The notes under the pieces are model-generated. The model was not told the DNA's origin and searched no databases. It was given only the letters and a program-made list of their open reading frames with translations. Shown in pieces: positions 1-7,913 of a stretch of 64,000 bases of DNA. The position numbers and the translations under genes were made by a program. Positions within the stretch are counted from its first letter, which is position 1. Each line of letters begins with the position of its first letter. The DNA comes from Rikenellaceae bacterium (GTDB lineage: Bacteria > Bacteroidota > Bacteroidia > Bacteroidales > Rikenellaceae), in contig SUZR01000002.1 in assembly GCA_015059845.1 (NCBI GenBank), positions 62,001 through 126,000 on the forward strand. The letters run 5' to 3'.

Positions 1-1197
1 CAGGTATTTGCCGAGACAGGTACATTCTTCGCCAACACCCTCACATTCTTCCACAAGTGGATGCGCGATATGCGCGACAGCCAGAACGAGTTGGGCGGCT
101 TCCCCGGCGTAGCACCCTATGCTCAGTATGGTAACGAGAAGATGCGTTTGGGCTGGGCCGATGCTGGTATCATCGTACCCTGGACTGTATGGAAGCAGTT
201 TGGCAACACACAGATTGTCAAGGACAACTGGGATGCTATGAATCTCTTCCTGAATCACATCTACGAGACTAAGTACAACCACGAATCGCTTGTTGAGGAG
301 AATGGCAACTACCAGTGGGCTGACTGGTTGAGCTACGAGCCTCTGGAGACTTGTGGTGGCCTGCACCGCGCAAATGGCAAGATTATGCCCGAGGCTATCA
401 CCTACTGGAACTACCTGAGTGCATCTTATTGGGCTATTGACGCTACAATGATGGCTGATATGGCTACTGCCATAGGTCAGGACGCAGCCGTATATAAGAA
501 GATTGCAGACGAGGCTAAGGCATATATGAAGAAGGAGTTTATGAAGGCCGATGGCACATTCAAGACTGCTATTCTCAACACTATGCAGACTCCCGCTCTG
601 TTCGCACTAAAGAACGGTCTTGTGGAGGGTAAGGCAAAAGCTGATATGATTGAGCGTCTGCGCAAGAACTTCGCCGAGCACGACAACTGCTTGCAGACAG
701 GTTTCTTGGGTACATCTATCTTGATGTCAACACTTACCGACAATGGTATGGAGGATATCGCATACGAGCTTCTCTTCCAGCGCAAGAACCCCAGCTGGCT
801 CTACTCTGTAGATAATGGCGCAACCACTATCTGGGAGCGTTGGAACAGCTATATGCTCGACAAGGGTATGGGTCCGAAGGGTATGAACAGCTTCAACCAC
901 TACGCTTACGGCTGTGTTTGTGAGTGGATTTGGGAGACTGCCGCAGGTATCGCTGCCGACCCCACAGCTCCTGGTTTCAAGCACATCATTATGAAGCCTA
1001 TCCCCGACAAGCGTTTGGGTCACATCACTGCTGAGTACAACTCTGCAGCAGGCGTTATCAAGAGTGCTTGGAAGTACGAGGGTGAGAAGTGGATTTGGGA
1101 GTTCACAATCCCCGAGGGTGCAACAGCTACTGTAACTCTTCCCGGCGAGAGCGAGTCTAAGGAGTACAAGGCTGGTACTTATACCGTAACAAAGTAA
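1..1197 (+). CDS. alpha-L-rhamnosidase (GH78), 3' part, truncated by window start
   Basis: The frame is open from base 1, so this is the C-terminal ~398 residues of a larger enzyme whose start lies outside the window. The text matches the (alpha/alpha)6 catalytic barrel and the C-terminal beta-sandwich of glycoside hydrolase family 78, which removes terminal rhamnose from pectic and other glycans. Recognisable family motifs are GWADAGIIVPW and the NHYAYG...EWIWE segment, whose Glu fits the general base position. The general-acid segment is upstream and not visible. It ends at a strong bidirectional terminator. Pectin use would fit the uxaBA genes downstream. Family assignment is firm; the exact substrate is inferred. 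Confidence 0.88.
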   Translation, partial: QVFAETGTFFANTLTFFHKWMRDMRDSQNELGGFPGVAPYAQYGNEKMRLGWADAGIIVPWTVWKQFGNTQIVKDNWDAMNLFLNHIYETKYNHESLVEENGNYQWADWLSYEPLETCGGLHRANGKIMPEAITYWNYLSASYWAIDATMMADMATAIGQDAAVYKKIADEAKAYMKKEFMKADGTFKTAILNTMQTPALFALKNGLVEGKAKADMIERLRKNFAEHDNCLQTGFLGTSILMSTLTDNGMEDIAYELLFQRKNPSWLYSVDNGATTIWERWNSYMLDKGMGPKGMNSFNHYAYGCVCEWIWETAAGIAADPTAPGFKHIIMKPIPDKRLGHITAEYNSAAGVIKSAWKYEGEKWIWEFTIPEGATATVTLPGESESKEYKAGTYTVTK

Positions 1198-1210
1198 GAT
1201 TTTCGCACAA

Positions 1211-1254
1211 AAAAAAGTAAGGCAGTATCTGAGTGGATACTGCCTTACTTTTTT
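1211..1254. terminator. bidirectional intrinsic terminator between rhamnosidase and murQ
   Basis: A 19-bp perfect inverted repeat (1211-1229 and 1236-1254) with a 6-nt loop is flanked by an A-run on the left and a T-run on the right. It can terminate both convergent transcripts. Confidence 0.9.
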
Positions 1255-1266
1255 GCTATTCATTAA

Positions 1267-2076
1267 TTAAAGAGCTGCTTTATAAGCCTCAACGGCCTTG
1301 CGGACCTTGCCGTGCTGAAGCAATAGGCTACGTGCGAGTTCATAATCCTCTATGCCCGTCTCCTCCATAATCATACGCGCGCCACGGTCAACGAGTTTCT
1401 TATTCGTAAGCTCCATATCCACCATACGGCTGCCACGCACGTGACCCAGACGAATCATCGTGGCCGTAGATATCATATTAAGAATAAGTTTCTGTGCCGT
1501 AGCCGCCTTCATACGGGTGCTGCCCGTCACGAACTCTGGACCGACAACTGCCTCAATAGGCAACTCCGCCTCCGCTGCAAGTGGAGAATTTTCGTTATTT
1601 GTCACACAGGCCGTAAGCAGTCCATTGGCGCGAGCCTGCTTTACAGCACCTATAACATAGGGCGTAACCCCCGAGGCCGCAATGCCGACAAGGGTATCAC
1701 ACTCCGTAGGTTCAAACCGTTCAATATCTCTCCACCCCTGAGCGCTATCATCCTCAGCGCCCTCAACGGCAGTGCGAATAGCTCCATCACCACCAGCAAT
1801 GATGCCGATAAACTTATCTCGCACACCATAGGTCGGCGGAATCTCCGAGGCATCGACAACACCCAAACGGCCACTCGTACCTGCTCCGATATAAAACACG
1901 CGGCCACCACGTTTCATTCTCGCCACAATACCCTCCACGAGGCGCTCTATTTGGGGTATTGCCCGCCCGACAGCCATCGGCACGGTCATATCCTCCGTAT
2001 TCATCGCTTGCAGGAGTTCTGCTGTAGTCATCGTATCTAAATGCTGATAGTTGGATGCCTGTTCGGTTGTTCTCAT
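1267..2076 (-). CDS. murQ: N-acetylmuramic acid 6-phosphate etherase
   Basis: This 269-residue protein is a SIS-fold lyase that cleaves the lactyl ether of MurNAc-6-phosphate to GlcNAc-6-phosphate and D-lactate in the cytoplasm. The phosphosugar-binding segment YIGAGTSGRLGVVDASE (about 62-78) and the VEGAEDD segment (104-110) are present and contain the two acidic residues (E78, E108) expected to be catalytic. It is shorter than E. coli MurQ (about 298 residues). Its start overlaps the stop of the upstream kinase in an ATGA arrangement, which implies translational coupling. It is the last gene of a three-gene peptidoglycan-sugar salvage operon. Confidence 0.95.
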   Translation of the reverse strand: MRTTEQASNYQHLDTMTTAELLQAMNTEDMTVPMAVGRAIPQIERLVEGIVARMKRGGRVFYIGAGTSGRLGVVDASEIPPTYGVRDKFIGIIAGGDGAIRTAVEGAEDDSAQGWRDIERFEPTECDTLVGIAASGVTPYVIGAVKQARANGLLTACVTNNENSPLAAEAELPIEAVVGPEFVTGSTRMKAATAQKLILNMISTATMIRLGHVRGSRMVDMELTNKKLVDRGARMIMEETGIEDYELARSLLLQHGKVRKAVEAYKAAL

Positions 2077-2918
2077 ATCGTGTGATATTTTATAAGTTCT
2101 TCTATGGGGGAAGAGATAAACCGCGAGAGCGTTATCCCCTCCTGCGTGGCTATCTCGGAAAATATACTCTTCAGTGCATTTCCAAAGCCCCCGACAACAC
2201 CGACAGGATATCTATCCACGTCGTACTGCTTAAGAGAGCGGCGGATGAAAGCCCTGAAATTATCATCAACGAGCGTGCGAATATATACATCGTTGTAATA
2301 CTCAAGAATAAAAGGCGCAAGGCCTCCTAAAAACGCCGAGGGCGAGGTAGTGGAGTGATATACATTCCCCACGATTGCGGCATAATCATATTGATAACGC
2401 GAGGCGAAATCATCAGCTATATACTTTGGTACCATACCCTTCAGCAAATCGGCAATAAAGAGTTTTCCAAGTGTTGCGGCACTGCCCTCATCACCCAAAA
2501 TAAAACCTCCCGAGTAGATGCGCTTAACGATTTTCTCGCCATCAAACTGGCACGAATTAGAGCCCGTGCCGAGTATCGCAACAATACCCGCACGATGTCC
2601 GCAGGCAGCACGTGCAGCAGCCGTTAAATCATCCTCAATCTCAACGGTAGCACCAGCAAATATAGACTGAAAAGTCTGCATCAGGGCAGTGCGCACTCCA
2701 GCAGTCACCACACCTGCGGTGTACATATACACGGCATCTATGGCAATACCTTGCTCAATGATTTGTCCACACACATCACGAACTACCGCCTCGACAGCAC
2801 TCATCGGCATTGTCGAGACGTTTGTACCCAAGGCCGCAAAGCGAGCCATCTCCTCTCCTGCGGCAGACACAACTCTCCAATCGCTTTTGGTTGCGCCGCT
2901 TTCGATTATCACTCTCAT
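2073..2918 (-). CDS. BadF/BadG-type sugar kinase, probable MurNAc/GlcNAc kinase
   Basis: This 281-residue ASKHA-fold kinase has an N-terminal phosphate-1 segment (residues 4-14, with SGATKSD), a second phosphate loop GTGSNS (117-122) and GDEGSA (142-147), as in N-acetylhexosamine kinases of the BadF/BadG/BcrA family. By position between an MFS permease and murQ it most likely phosphorylates imported MurNAc at C6. This mirrors the transporter-kinase-etherase salvage order described in Tannerella forsythia (murT-murK-murQ). Both ends overlap neighbouring genes by 4 bp. GlcNAc or glucosamine is an alternative substrate. Confidence 0.85.
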   Translation of the reverse strand: MRVIIESGATKSDWRVVSAAGEEMARFAALGTNVSTMPMSAVEAVVRDVCGQIIEQGIAIDAVYMYTAGVVTAGVRTALMQTFQSIFAGATVEIEDDLTAAARAACGHRAGIVAILGTGSNSCQFDGEKIVKRIYSGGFILGDEGSAATLGKLFIADLLKGMVPKYIADDFASRYQYDYAAIVGNVYHSTTSPSAFLGGLAPFILEYYNDVYIRTLVDDNFRAFIRRSLKQYDVDRYPVGVVGGFGNALKSIFSEIATQEGITLSRFISSPIEELIKYHTI

Positions 2919-4183
2919 CCCTGCTGTTGTTCCTTAAGTTTGGCCGCATCCTTATCGAAGAAGCAGAACTTTGCCACCAACAGTACAACGCCTGCAACGA
3001 CCCATATTACGCTCAGCGTGGCAATACCTCCCGAAAGGCCCAGCTTAGGACTCATAAGGCCGAGAATCAACGGCGCAAGCGAGCCCATTCCAAAGCCGAA
3101 CATCTGCAACACAGCTGACGATGAGGAGTGGTATCTCTCGGAGATAACATCATACAGGATTGAGTATGTATTTGCATCGAAGAATGCTCTAAAGAATCCG
3201 AAGCCTGCCAATGCTGCATATACCACCCAAATCTCTTTCGACAGGCCCATCAGCACAATACACGGAGCAGCGAGTAACAAACCTCCCGCCTGCAAGATAA
3301 GGCGATTCTTGCCGCCACCCTTGCTTGCCGCCAGCTTATCGGACAGGCTACCAGCCACCAACACACCTACAAATGCCGCAGCGTGAGTCCAGAACATAGA
3401 GTTAAATCCTGCCGAAGCGGCACTGAGGTTGAATGTCTCCATCAAACATTTGGGCATCCAGGTAAGGTAACCCGTAAGCACAAAAATAAGCGACGTAAAG
3501 CCAAAAATCATACACACAGCCGTCGGCACCTTGAAGATAGCCGCCATAGCCTCGAAGAACGACGGTTTTGCACTCTGCGTGGTTTCTGTCTTCTGCTGGG
3601 CAGGACTCTTATCCCTCAGACGAAGAATCAGCACAAAGGTAAACAATACACCCGCCGCACCAAAGATAAGGAACGAGTACTGCCAACCCATCTTATCGGC
3701 AATCAAGCCTGCCAGAAATCCGCTTGCAATAACGCCTATGTAGTAGGCTGTCTGGTGGATTGACATTGCGCGGGCGCGTGTGCTACCATCGTGATACTCA
3801 GCAATAATGGCGGGATATGTCGGGCCGAAGATAGCCTCACCCACTCCCGTAGCGATGCTGCGCATAAGAATCATAAGTACAACGGTGCTGGCATATCCCG
3901 TAAACATCGTAGCCACACTGAAGAGCGCCACGCTGAAGATAATAATCTTCGAGCGGCTCAGGCGGTCAGCGAAGTAACCTGCAAATGGCACAGTACAAGC
4001 AAAGAAGATATTAAAACAGGTCGATATCAGGCCCATCGTAGCATCCGTGGCGCCGAGAAACTCCTGTATATGCGGTAATACTGTGTTGAATACCTGACGG
4101 TCAGCCTGATTAAGGAAATAAGCGACCCACAGCAAGAAGATAATCTCCCACTTATAGGATTTAGAATTTACGTTTACTCTCAT
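2915..4183 (-). CDS. MFS transporter, probable amino-sugar (MurNAc) permease
   Basis: This 422-residue, 12-helix major facilitator protein has the cytoplasmic loop GYFADRLSRSK between helices 2 and 3 and a GEAIFGPTYPAIIAEY segment in helix 4-5, resembling the hexuronate/sialate and sugar-phosphate MFS branches. It is first in the operon with the kinase and murQ and overlaps the kinase by 4 bp. It is therefore probably the inner-membrane importer of MurNAc or a related cell-wall sugar. The first residues (MRVNVNSKSYKWEIIFLL) lead straight into TM1. The substrate is inferred only from context. Confidence 0.83.
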   Translation of the reverse strand: MRVNVNSKSYKWEIIFLLWVAYFLNQADRQVFNTVLPHIQEFLGATDATMGLISTCFNIFFACTVPFAGYFADRLSRSKIIIFSVALFSVATMFTGYASTVVLMILMRSIATGVGEAIFGPTYPAIIAEYHDGSTRARAMSIHQTAYYIGVIASGFLAGLIADKMGWQYSFLIFGAAGVLFTFVLILRLRDKSPAQQKTETTQSAKPSFFEAMAAIFKVPTAVCMIFGFTSLIFVLTGYLTWMPKCLMETFNLSAASAGFNSMFWTHAAAFVGVLVAGSLSDKLAASKGGGKNRLILQAGGLLLAAPCIVLMGLSKEIWVVYAALAGFGFFRAFFDANTYSILYDVISERYHSSSSAVLQMFGFGMGSLAPLILGLMSPKLGLSGGIATLSVIWVVAGVVLLVAKFCFFDKDAAKLKEQQQG

Positions 4184-4204
4184 AACAAACTAAATAGGGC
4201 TAAA

Positions 4205-4212
4205 CAAAGATA
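4205..4212 (-). promoter_or_regulatory. -7 element for the MurNAc operon
   Basis: On the minus strand this reads TATCTTTG, an exact match to the Bacteroidota TAnnTTTG element, about 22 bp upstream of the MFS start. I see no clear TTTG at the expected -33 distance, so the call rests on the -7 box and position. Confidence 0.5.
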
Positions 4213-4231
4213 GTAAAAAAATCCAAAAAAC

Positions 4232-4263
4232 TTTGCGTAAAAAGAAAAAAGAGTATATCTTTG
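4232..4263 (+). promoter_or_regulatory. promoter of the tRNA-Pro pair
   Basis: TTTG (4232-4235), a 20-bp spacer and TATCTTTG (4256-4263) match the Bacteroidota housekeeping promoter exactly. The predicted start is near 4270, about 40 bp before the first tRNA. Confidence 0.8.
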
Positions 4264-4308
4264 CCCCACGAAATCGAATGGTTTCAGTGTAACGATGTTA
4301 CAACATTT

Positions 4309-4383
4309 CGGGATGTAGCGCAGTCCGGTTAGCGCACCTGCTTTGGGAGCAGGGGGTCACAGGTTCGAATCCTGTTATCCCGA
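4309..4383 (+). tRNA. tRNA-Pro (anticodon TGG)
   Basis: The acceptor CGGGATG pairs with TATCCCG and the discriminator base is A. The anticodon stem CCTGC/GCAGG closes the loop TTTGGGA, giving anticodon TGG. The T-loop is TTCGAAT. The 3' CCA is not encoded. Confidence 0.96.
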
Positions 4384-4390
4384 CAAGAGA

Positions 4391-4399
4391 GGGGGGGGG
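4391..4399 (+). repeat. poly-G tract (9 G) between the tRNA genes
   Basis: Nine consecutive G residues followed by a GA-rich stretch. It is one of four 8-9 nt G tracts in the window (also at 7692, 51808 and 53986). Confidence 0.9.
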
Positions 4400-4466
4400 A
4401 GAGAGAGCGATGGAAAGCGCCGAGCCCTTTCTAACTATAAACTCTTTCTAACTATAAAATAATCAT

Positions 4467-4541
4467 CGGGATGTAGCGCAGTCCGGTTAGCGCACCAGCT
4501 TCGGGAGTTGGGGGTCACAGGTTCGAATCCTGTTATCCCGA
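4467..4541 (+). tRNA. tRNA-Pro (anticodon CGG)
   Basis: It is nearly identical to the first tRNA outside the anticodon arm. The stem CCAGC/GTTGG (one G-U pair) closes TTCGGGA, giving anticodon CGG. The acceptor CGGGATG/TATCCCG and T-loop TTCGAAT are the same. The pair looks like a tandem duplication with anticodon-arm divergence. Confidence 0.95.
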
Positions 4542-4547
4542 CAGATG

Positions 4548-4585
4548 AAAAAAGAACTTATCTACACAGATAAGTTCTTTTTTTT
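4548..4585. terminator. bidirectional terminator between tRNA-Pro and uxaA
   Basis: A 16-bp perfect stem with a 4-nt loop, an A-run on the left and a T-run on the right. It ends both the tRNA transcript and, on the minus strand, uxaA, whose stop codon overlaps its edge. Confidence 0.9.
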
Positions 4586-6077
4586 ACAACGTAACTCCAC
4601 TCTTAAATATAGCCAACTCCTTGGCACCTACCTCCTCGTGCCTTACCCGCTCGCCGTTAGATGTCGCTATCACCTTATCTATAAGGCCATTAAGCACTTC
4701 ATCCGCAGCGGTCTGTTCAACCAGCGCCCCAGCATCAAAATCAATCCACGAGGACTTAAACTTCGCAAGTGGTGTATTAGTAGATATCTTCATCGTGGGA
4801 ATAAACGCCCCGAACGGAGTACCTCGCCCCGTAGTGAACAACACCAACTGACATCCCGACAGAGCCAATGCCGAGGTTGCCACCAAATCATTTCCCGGGG
4901 CACGCAACAGATTAAGACCCTGCCGCTCAACCTTTTCGCAATAATCGAGTACGCCAACCACCATCTGCACGCCACCCTTCTGCACACATCCCAGCGACTT
5001 CTCCTCAAGGGTTGTTATACCGCCCTGCTTATTTCCCGGTGAGGGATTTTCGTATATCGGCTGGCCATACTCACGAAAATACTCCTTGAAAGAGTTTATC
5101 AGTCGTACCGTATCCTCAAAGACATCCTCCGAGGCGGCTCTATTCATCAGAAACGTCTCCGCGCCAAACATCTCAGGCACCTCGGTAAGAATCGTAGTGC
5201 CTCCCTGCGCAATCAGCCAATCCGAGAAGCGCCCCACAAGCGGATTCGCCGTAATGCCAGACAAACCATCCGAGCCACCACACTTCAAACCAATGCGCAG
5301 ATAACTCAATGGCAACGGCTCACGCCTATCCATACGCATCTTTTCGACCAGCTCACGACATAGCTGCACGCCCATATCGACCTCATCCTCAACCTCTTGT
5401 GCCACCAGAAAACGAACTCTATCTTCATCCCACTCACCCATAACCTCCTTGAGTGAAGCTATCTGATTATTCTCGCAACCAAGCCCCAGGACAAGCACGC
5501 CTCCTGCGTTCGGGTGCTTTATCAATGCCGCCAGGGCACGTTGTGTATTTGCGTGGTCATCGCCCAGCTGCGAGCAACCGTAATTATGGGTATAAACACG
5601 CACATCATCCAAGTGCGAGCAGTCGCACTCACGCCTCAGCCGCTCGGCAATAGCCTGCGCCTGACCATTGACGCACCCCACCGTCGGGACAATCCACAAC
5701 TCGTTACGAATACCCATCTCTCCGCTTGCCCGCAGATAGCCCATAACTCGCAGATTGTCATCACCTTGAAACTCTACATCGTATGATTTTGGGGTATAGG
5801 TGTATTCCAGATTATCACACAAATCACTCTCTAGATTATGTGTATGAATCCACTCGCCAGCCTTAACCGCCTGCGTGAGATGACCTATCGGATAGCCATA
5901 TTTAACAACCTGCTGCCCAGCACCCATATCAACAAGCGCAACCTTATGGCCTCGCGCCACCTCCTGCTGCACAACAACCCTCTGGCCATCCACCTCAACA
6001 ACATCGCCCGCAGTAAGCACATCGGCCAAAACAACGGCTACATTATCGTTGGCATTAATCTTTAGATACCCCTTCAT
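4584..6077 (-). CDS. uxaA: altronate dehydratase
   Basis: This 497-residue protein converts D-altronate to 2-keto-3-deoxygluconate in galacturonate catabolism. It has the N-terminal SAF-type domain (roughly residues 8-85, with VVQQEVARGHKVAL) followed by the large GarD/UxaA domain. That domain shows LGLGCENNQI, GLKCGGSDGLSGITANP and a C-terminal FTTGRGTPFGAFIPTMKIS, all typical of UxaA. Length fits the family. It lies 11 bp downstream of uxaB, so the two are one operon, and it ends in a bidirectional terminator. Confidence 0.95.
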   Translation of the reverse strand: MKGYLKINANDNVAVVLADVLTAGDVVEVDGQRVVVQQEVARGHKVALVDMGAGQQVVKYGYPIGHLTQAVKAGEWIHTHNLESDLCDNLEYTYTPKSYDVEFQGDDNLRVMGYLRASGEMGIRNELWIVPTVGCVNGQAQAIAERLRRECDCSHLDDVRVYTHNYGCSQLGDDHANTQRALAALIKHPNAGGVLVLGLGCENNQIASLKEVMGEWDEDRVRFLVAQEVEDEVDMGVQLCRELVEKMRMDRREPLPLSYLRIGLKCGGSDGLSGITANPLVGRFSDWLIAQGGTTILTEVPEMFGAETFLMNRAASEDVFEDTVRLINSFKEYFREYGQPIYENPSPGNKQGGITTLEEKSLGCVQKGGVQMVVGVLDYCEKVERQGLNLLRAPGNDLVATSALALSGCQLVLFTTGRGTPFGAFIPTMKISTNTPLAKFKSSWIDFDAGALVEQTAADEVLNGLIDKVIATSNGERVRHEEVGAKELAIFKSGVTL

Positions 6078-6088
6078 CGCAATAGAAT

Positions 6089-7534
6089 TTATCCCAAAAA
6101 CTTCTTCAATGCCGCAGCCATACCCATCTTCTCTATCTCGCTGAGATACATCGCCACCTTAGGCACAAATCCTGCGACCTGCGAGAAGTCCTCCGTGAAG
6201 ATATTGCTCTGCACAATGTTCTGAACGGTAGTATAGAGGTCATCGGAGTTCCAGTTATCACGAATCAAGGCCACGTGTTCGGGAACATCATTCACCTCAA
6301 AACCACTATTAGGATTATAATAGGCCAGAAGCGCAGCGAAGGTCATACATCCGCAATCGGCCGTCATTCCCAGACGCATCCAATTATCTCTCAGCGTGGG
6401 GTAATTACGCGCCTCCCACTTCGAGAGTGAGTTGAGCGAGATGGATTTCAACAGATGTTTGATATATGGATTATAGAAACGCTCCAAAATACCCTCGGCA
6501 AAGAGTTTCAACTCGGCCTTATCCTCATCAATCATCGGGATAACTTCCTCGGCAACCATCTTCTTTATAAACCGCTCAATATCTGGCGTTTTGAAGGCAT
6601 CAGCAACACTCTCACAACCCATCAGCAGAGCCATCGCAACCATTCCCGTATGCGAGCCGTTCAGTATGCGCACCTTCTTGTCGCGGAACTGCTTTACATT
6701 AGGTGTAAAGACAACATTCAGCCCCGCCTCGTCGAGCGGCAGCACCTCCTTAGCTTTCAGGTAACCATCGCCACCAATAACCCACAGATGATACAACTCG
6801 CCCATAACAATAGCGTTGTCGTCATAGCCAAGCTCCGCCTTAATCTCATCCGACTTCTCGGGATAGCCCGTAACAATACGGTCGACCAACGAATCGCAGA
6901 AGTAACAACTCTGCTCAACCCAATCCACAAACGCCTGCTCCAAGCCGTTGCTACGCGCGTGACGGAGTACATATTCGCGCAATGTTGTGCCATTATCCTC
7001 AATCAACTCACAACATATTACCACCAATCCCTTTGAGCTATCGCCCTCAAAATGTTTGAATCGACAATAGAGCAGAGCCGTCATCTTCGCAGGGTATGAC
7101 TTGGGAGGACAAGCTGTGATATCATCCCCCTCCACATAGCGAATACCTGCCTCAGTGGTATTAGAGATTACAATCTGCAAATCCTCCGAGGTGATATATT
7201 GCTCATACTTAGCATACTCCTCATCGGGTATGAAAGAGTCCATCACGCACTTTACCAATCGCAATTCGCGCTTAGGCTCCATACTCTCCACACCCTCCAG
7301 ACATACGTGAAACATATTATCCTGCTCGCGCAACGTATCTATAACCTGCTTACTGCCATTTGCACGTGCACGAGACTTGCATATAGCCACGCCGGCATCT
7401 ATCACACCCCTCTCGTTGGCAACATCTATCGCCCAATCGGCAAATGCACGCAAGAAATTACCCTCGCCAAATTGCAGAATACGCACAGGGCGCTCAGCCC
7501 TCTCAACCGTAGTTTTATTTAGATTCTTTATCAT
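6089..7534 (-). CDS. uxaB: tagaturonate reductase (altronate oxidoreductase)
   Basis: This 481-residue member of the mannitol dehydrogenase family reduces D-tagaturonate to D-altronate with NADH. The N-terminal Rossmann segment RILQFGEGNFLRAFADWA (about 18-35) and the C-terminal domain signature beginning RILNGSHTGMVAMALL fit UxaB. It is followed directly by uxaA. Its promoter is so close to the ATG that the mRNA may be nearly leaderless. UxaC and Kdg genes are not in the window. Confidence 0.94.
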   Translation of the reverse strand: MIKNLNKTTVERAERPVRILQFGEGNFLRAFADWAIDVANERGVIDAGVAICKSRARANGSKQVIDTLREQDNMFHVCLEGVESMEPKRELRLVKCVMDSFIPDEEYAKYEQYITSEDLQIVISNTTEAGIRYVEGDDITACPPKSYPAKMTALLYCRFKHFEGDSSKGLVVICCELIEDNGTTLREYVLRHARSNGLEQAFVDWVEQSCYFCDSLVDRIVTGYPEKSDEIKAELGYDDNAIVMGELYHLWVIGGDGYLKAKEVLPLDEAGLNVVFTPNVKQFRDKKVRILNGSHTGMVAMALLMGCESVADAFKTPDIERFIKKMVAEEVIPMIDEDKAELKLFAEGILERFYNPYIKHLLKSISLNSLSKWEARNYPTLRDNWMRLGMTADCGCMTFAALLAYYNPNSGFEVNDVPEHVALIRDNWNSDDLYTTVQNIVQSNIFTEDFSQVAGFVPKVAMYLSEIEKMGMAAALKKFLG

Positions 7535-7540
7535 AATTCA

Positions 7541-7571
7541 CAAAATTAATATTTTTTCGTCTTTCTGCAAA
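7541..7571 (-). promoter_or_regulatory. uxaBA promoter
   Basis: Read on the minus strand it is TTTG (7568-7571), a 19-bp spacer and TAATTTTG (7541-7548), a full Bacteroidota consensus match. Transcription would begin about at the uxaB start codon (7534). Confidence 0.75.
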
Positions 7572-7913
7572 ACATAAAATTCCATAGGTCACATCACAAT
7601 TTCGCCAATAAAAATATGTTCCGTTTTTGCACATTTATATCCCATTTAAGAAATAATACGACGTAATCAAAACAACGTAAACGCCTGAAATGGGGGGGGT
7701 TAGCGTGGCTATCACGACCAAAATACATATATTTAAGAAATATTTGAATCTTGTATGGTTATAAATAAAATCATACCTTTATATAGACTAATAACAGAAA
7801 AATAAACCTAAATAATATGCCTATGGATATAATCAAGTAAAAAACACCCATAACTATATTCTAAGAAATAGAATGACATCAAGAATTTTTATACATTTTT
7901 AACTCAATATTTT
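7572..7913 (+). promoter_or_regulatory. intergenic region upstream of susC with poly-G tract and candidate promoter
   Basis: This AT-rich gap has no convincing gene. It holds an 8-G tract (7692-7699) and a weak Bacteroidota promoter: cTTG (7750-7753), 20-bp spacer and TACCTTTA (7774-7781, one mismatch to TAnnTTTG). That would give a leader of about 125 nt before susC. No adjacent sigma/anti-sigma pair was seen. Confidence 0.5.

Noticed and set aside
727..1263. Antisense 178-codon frame over the rhamnosidase
   Set aside because: Cys-rich shadow frame with no family resemblance; the sense frame is a clear GH78 enzyme.
2751..3386. 211-codon plus-strand frame over the kinase and MFS genes
   Set aside because: Shadow of two well-supported minus-strand genes; the composition has no domain logic.
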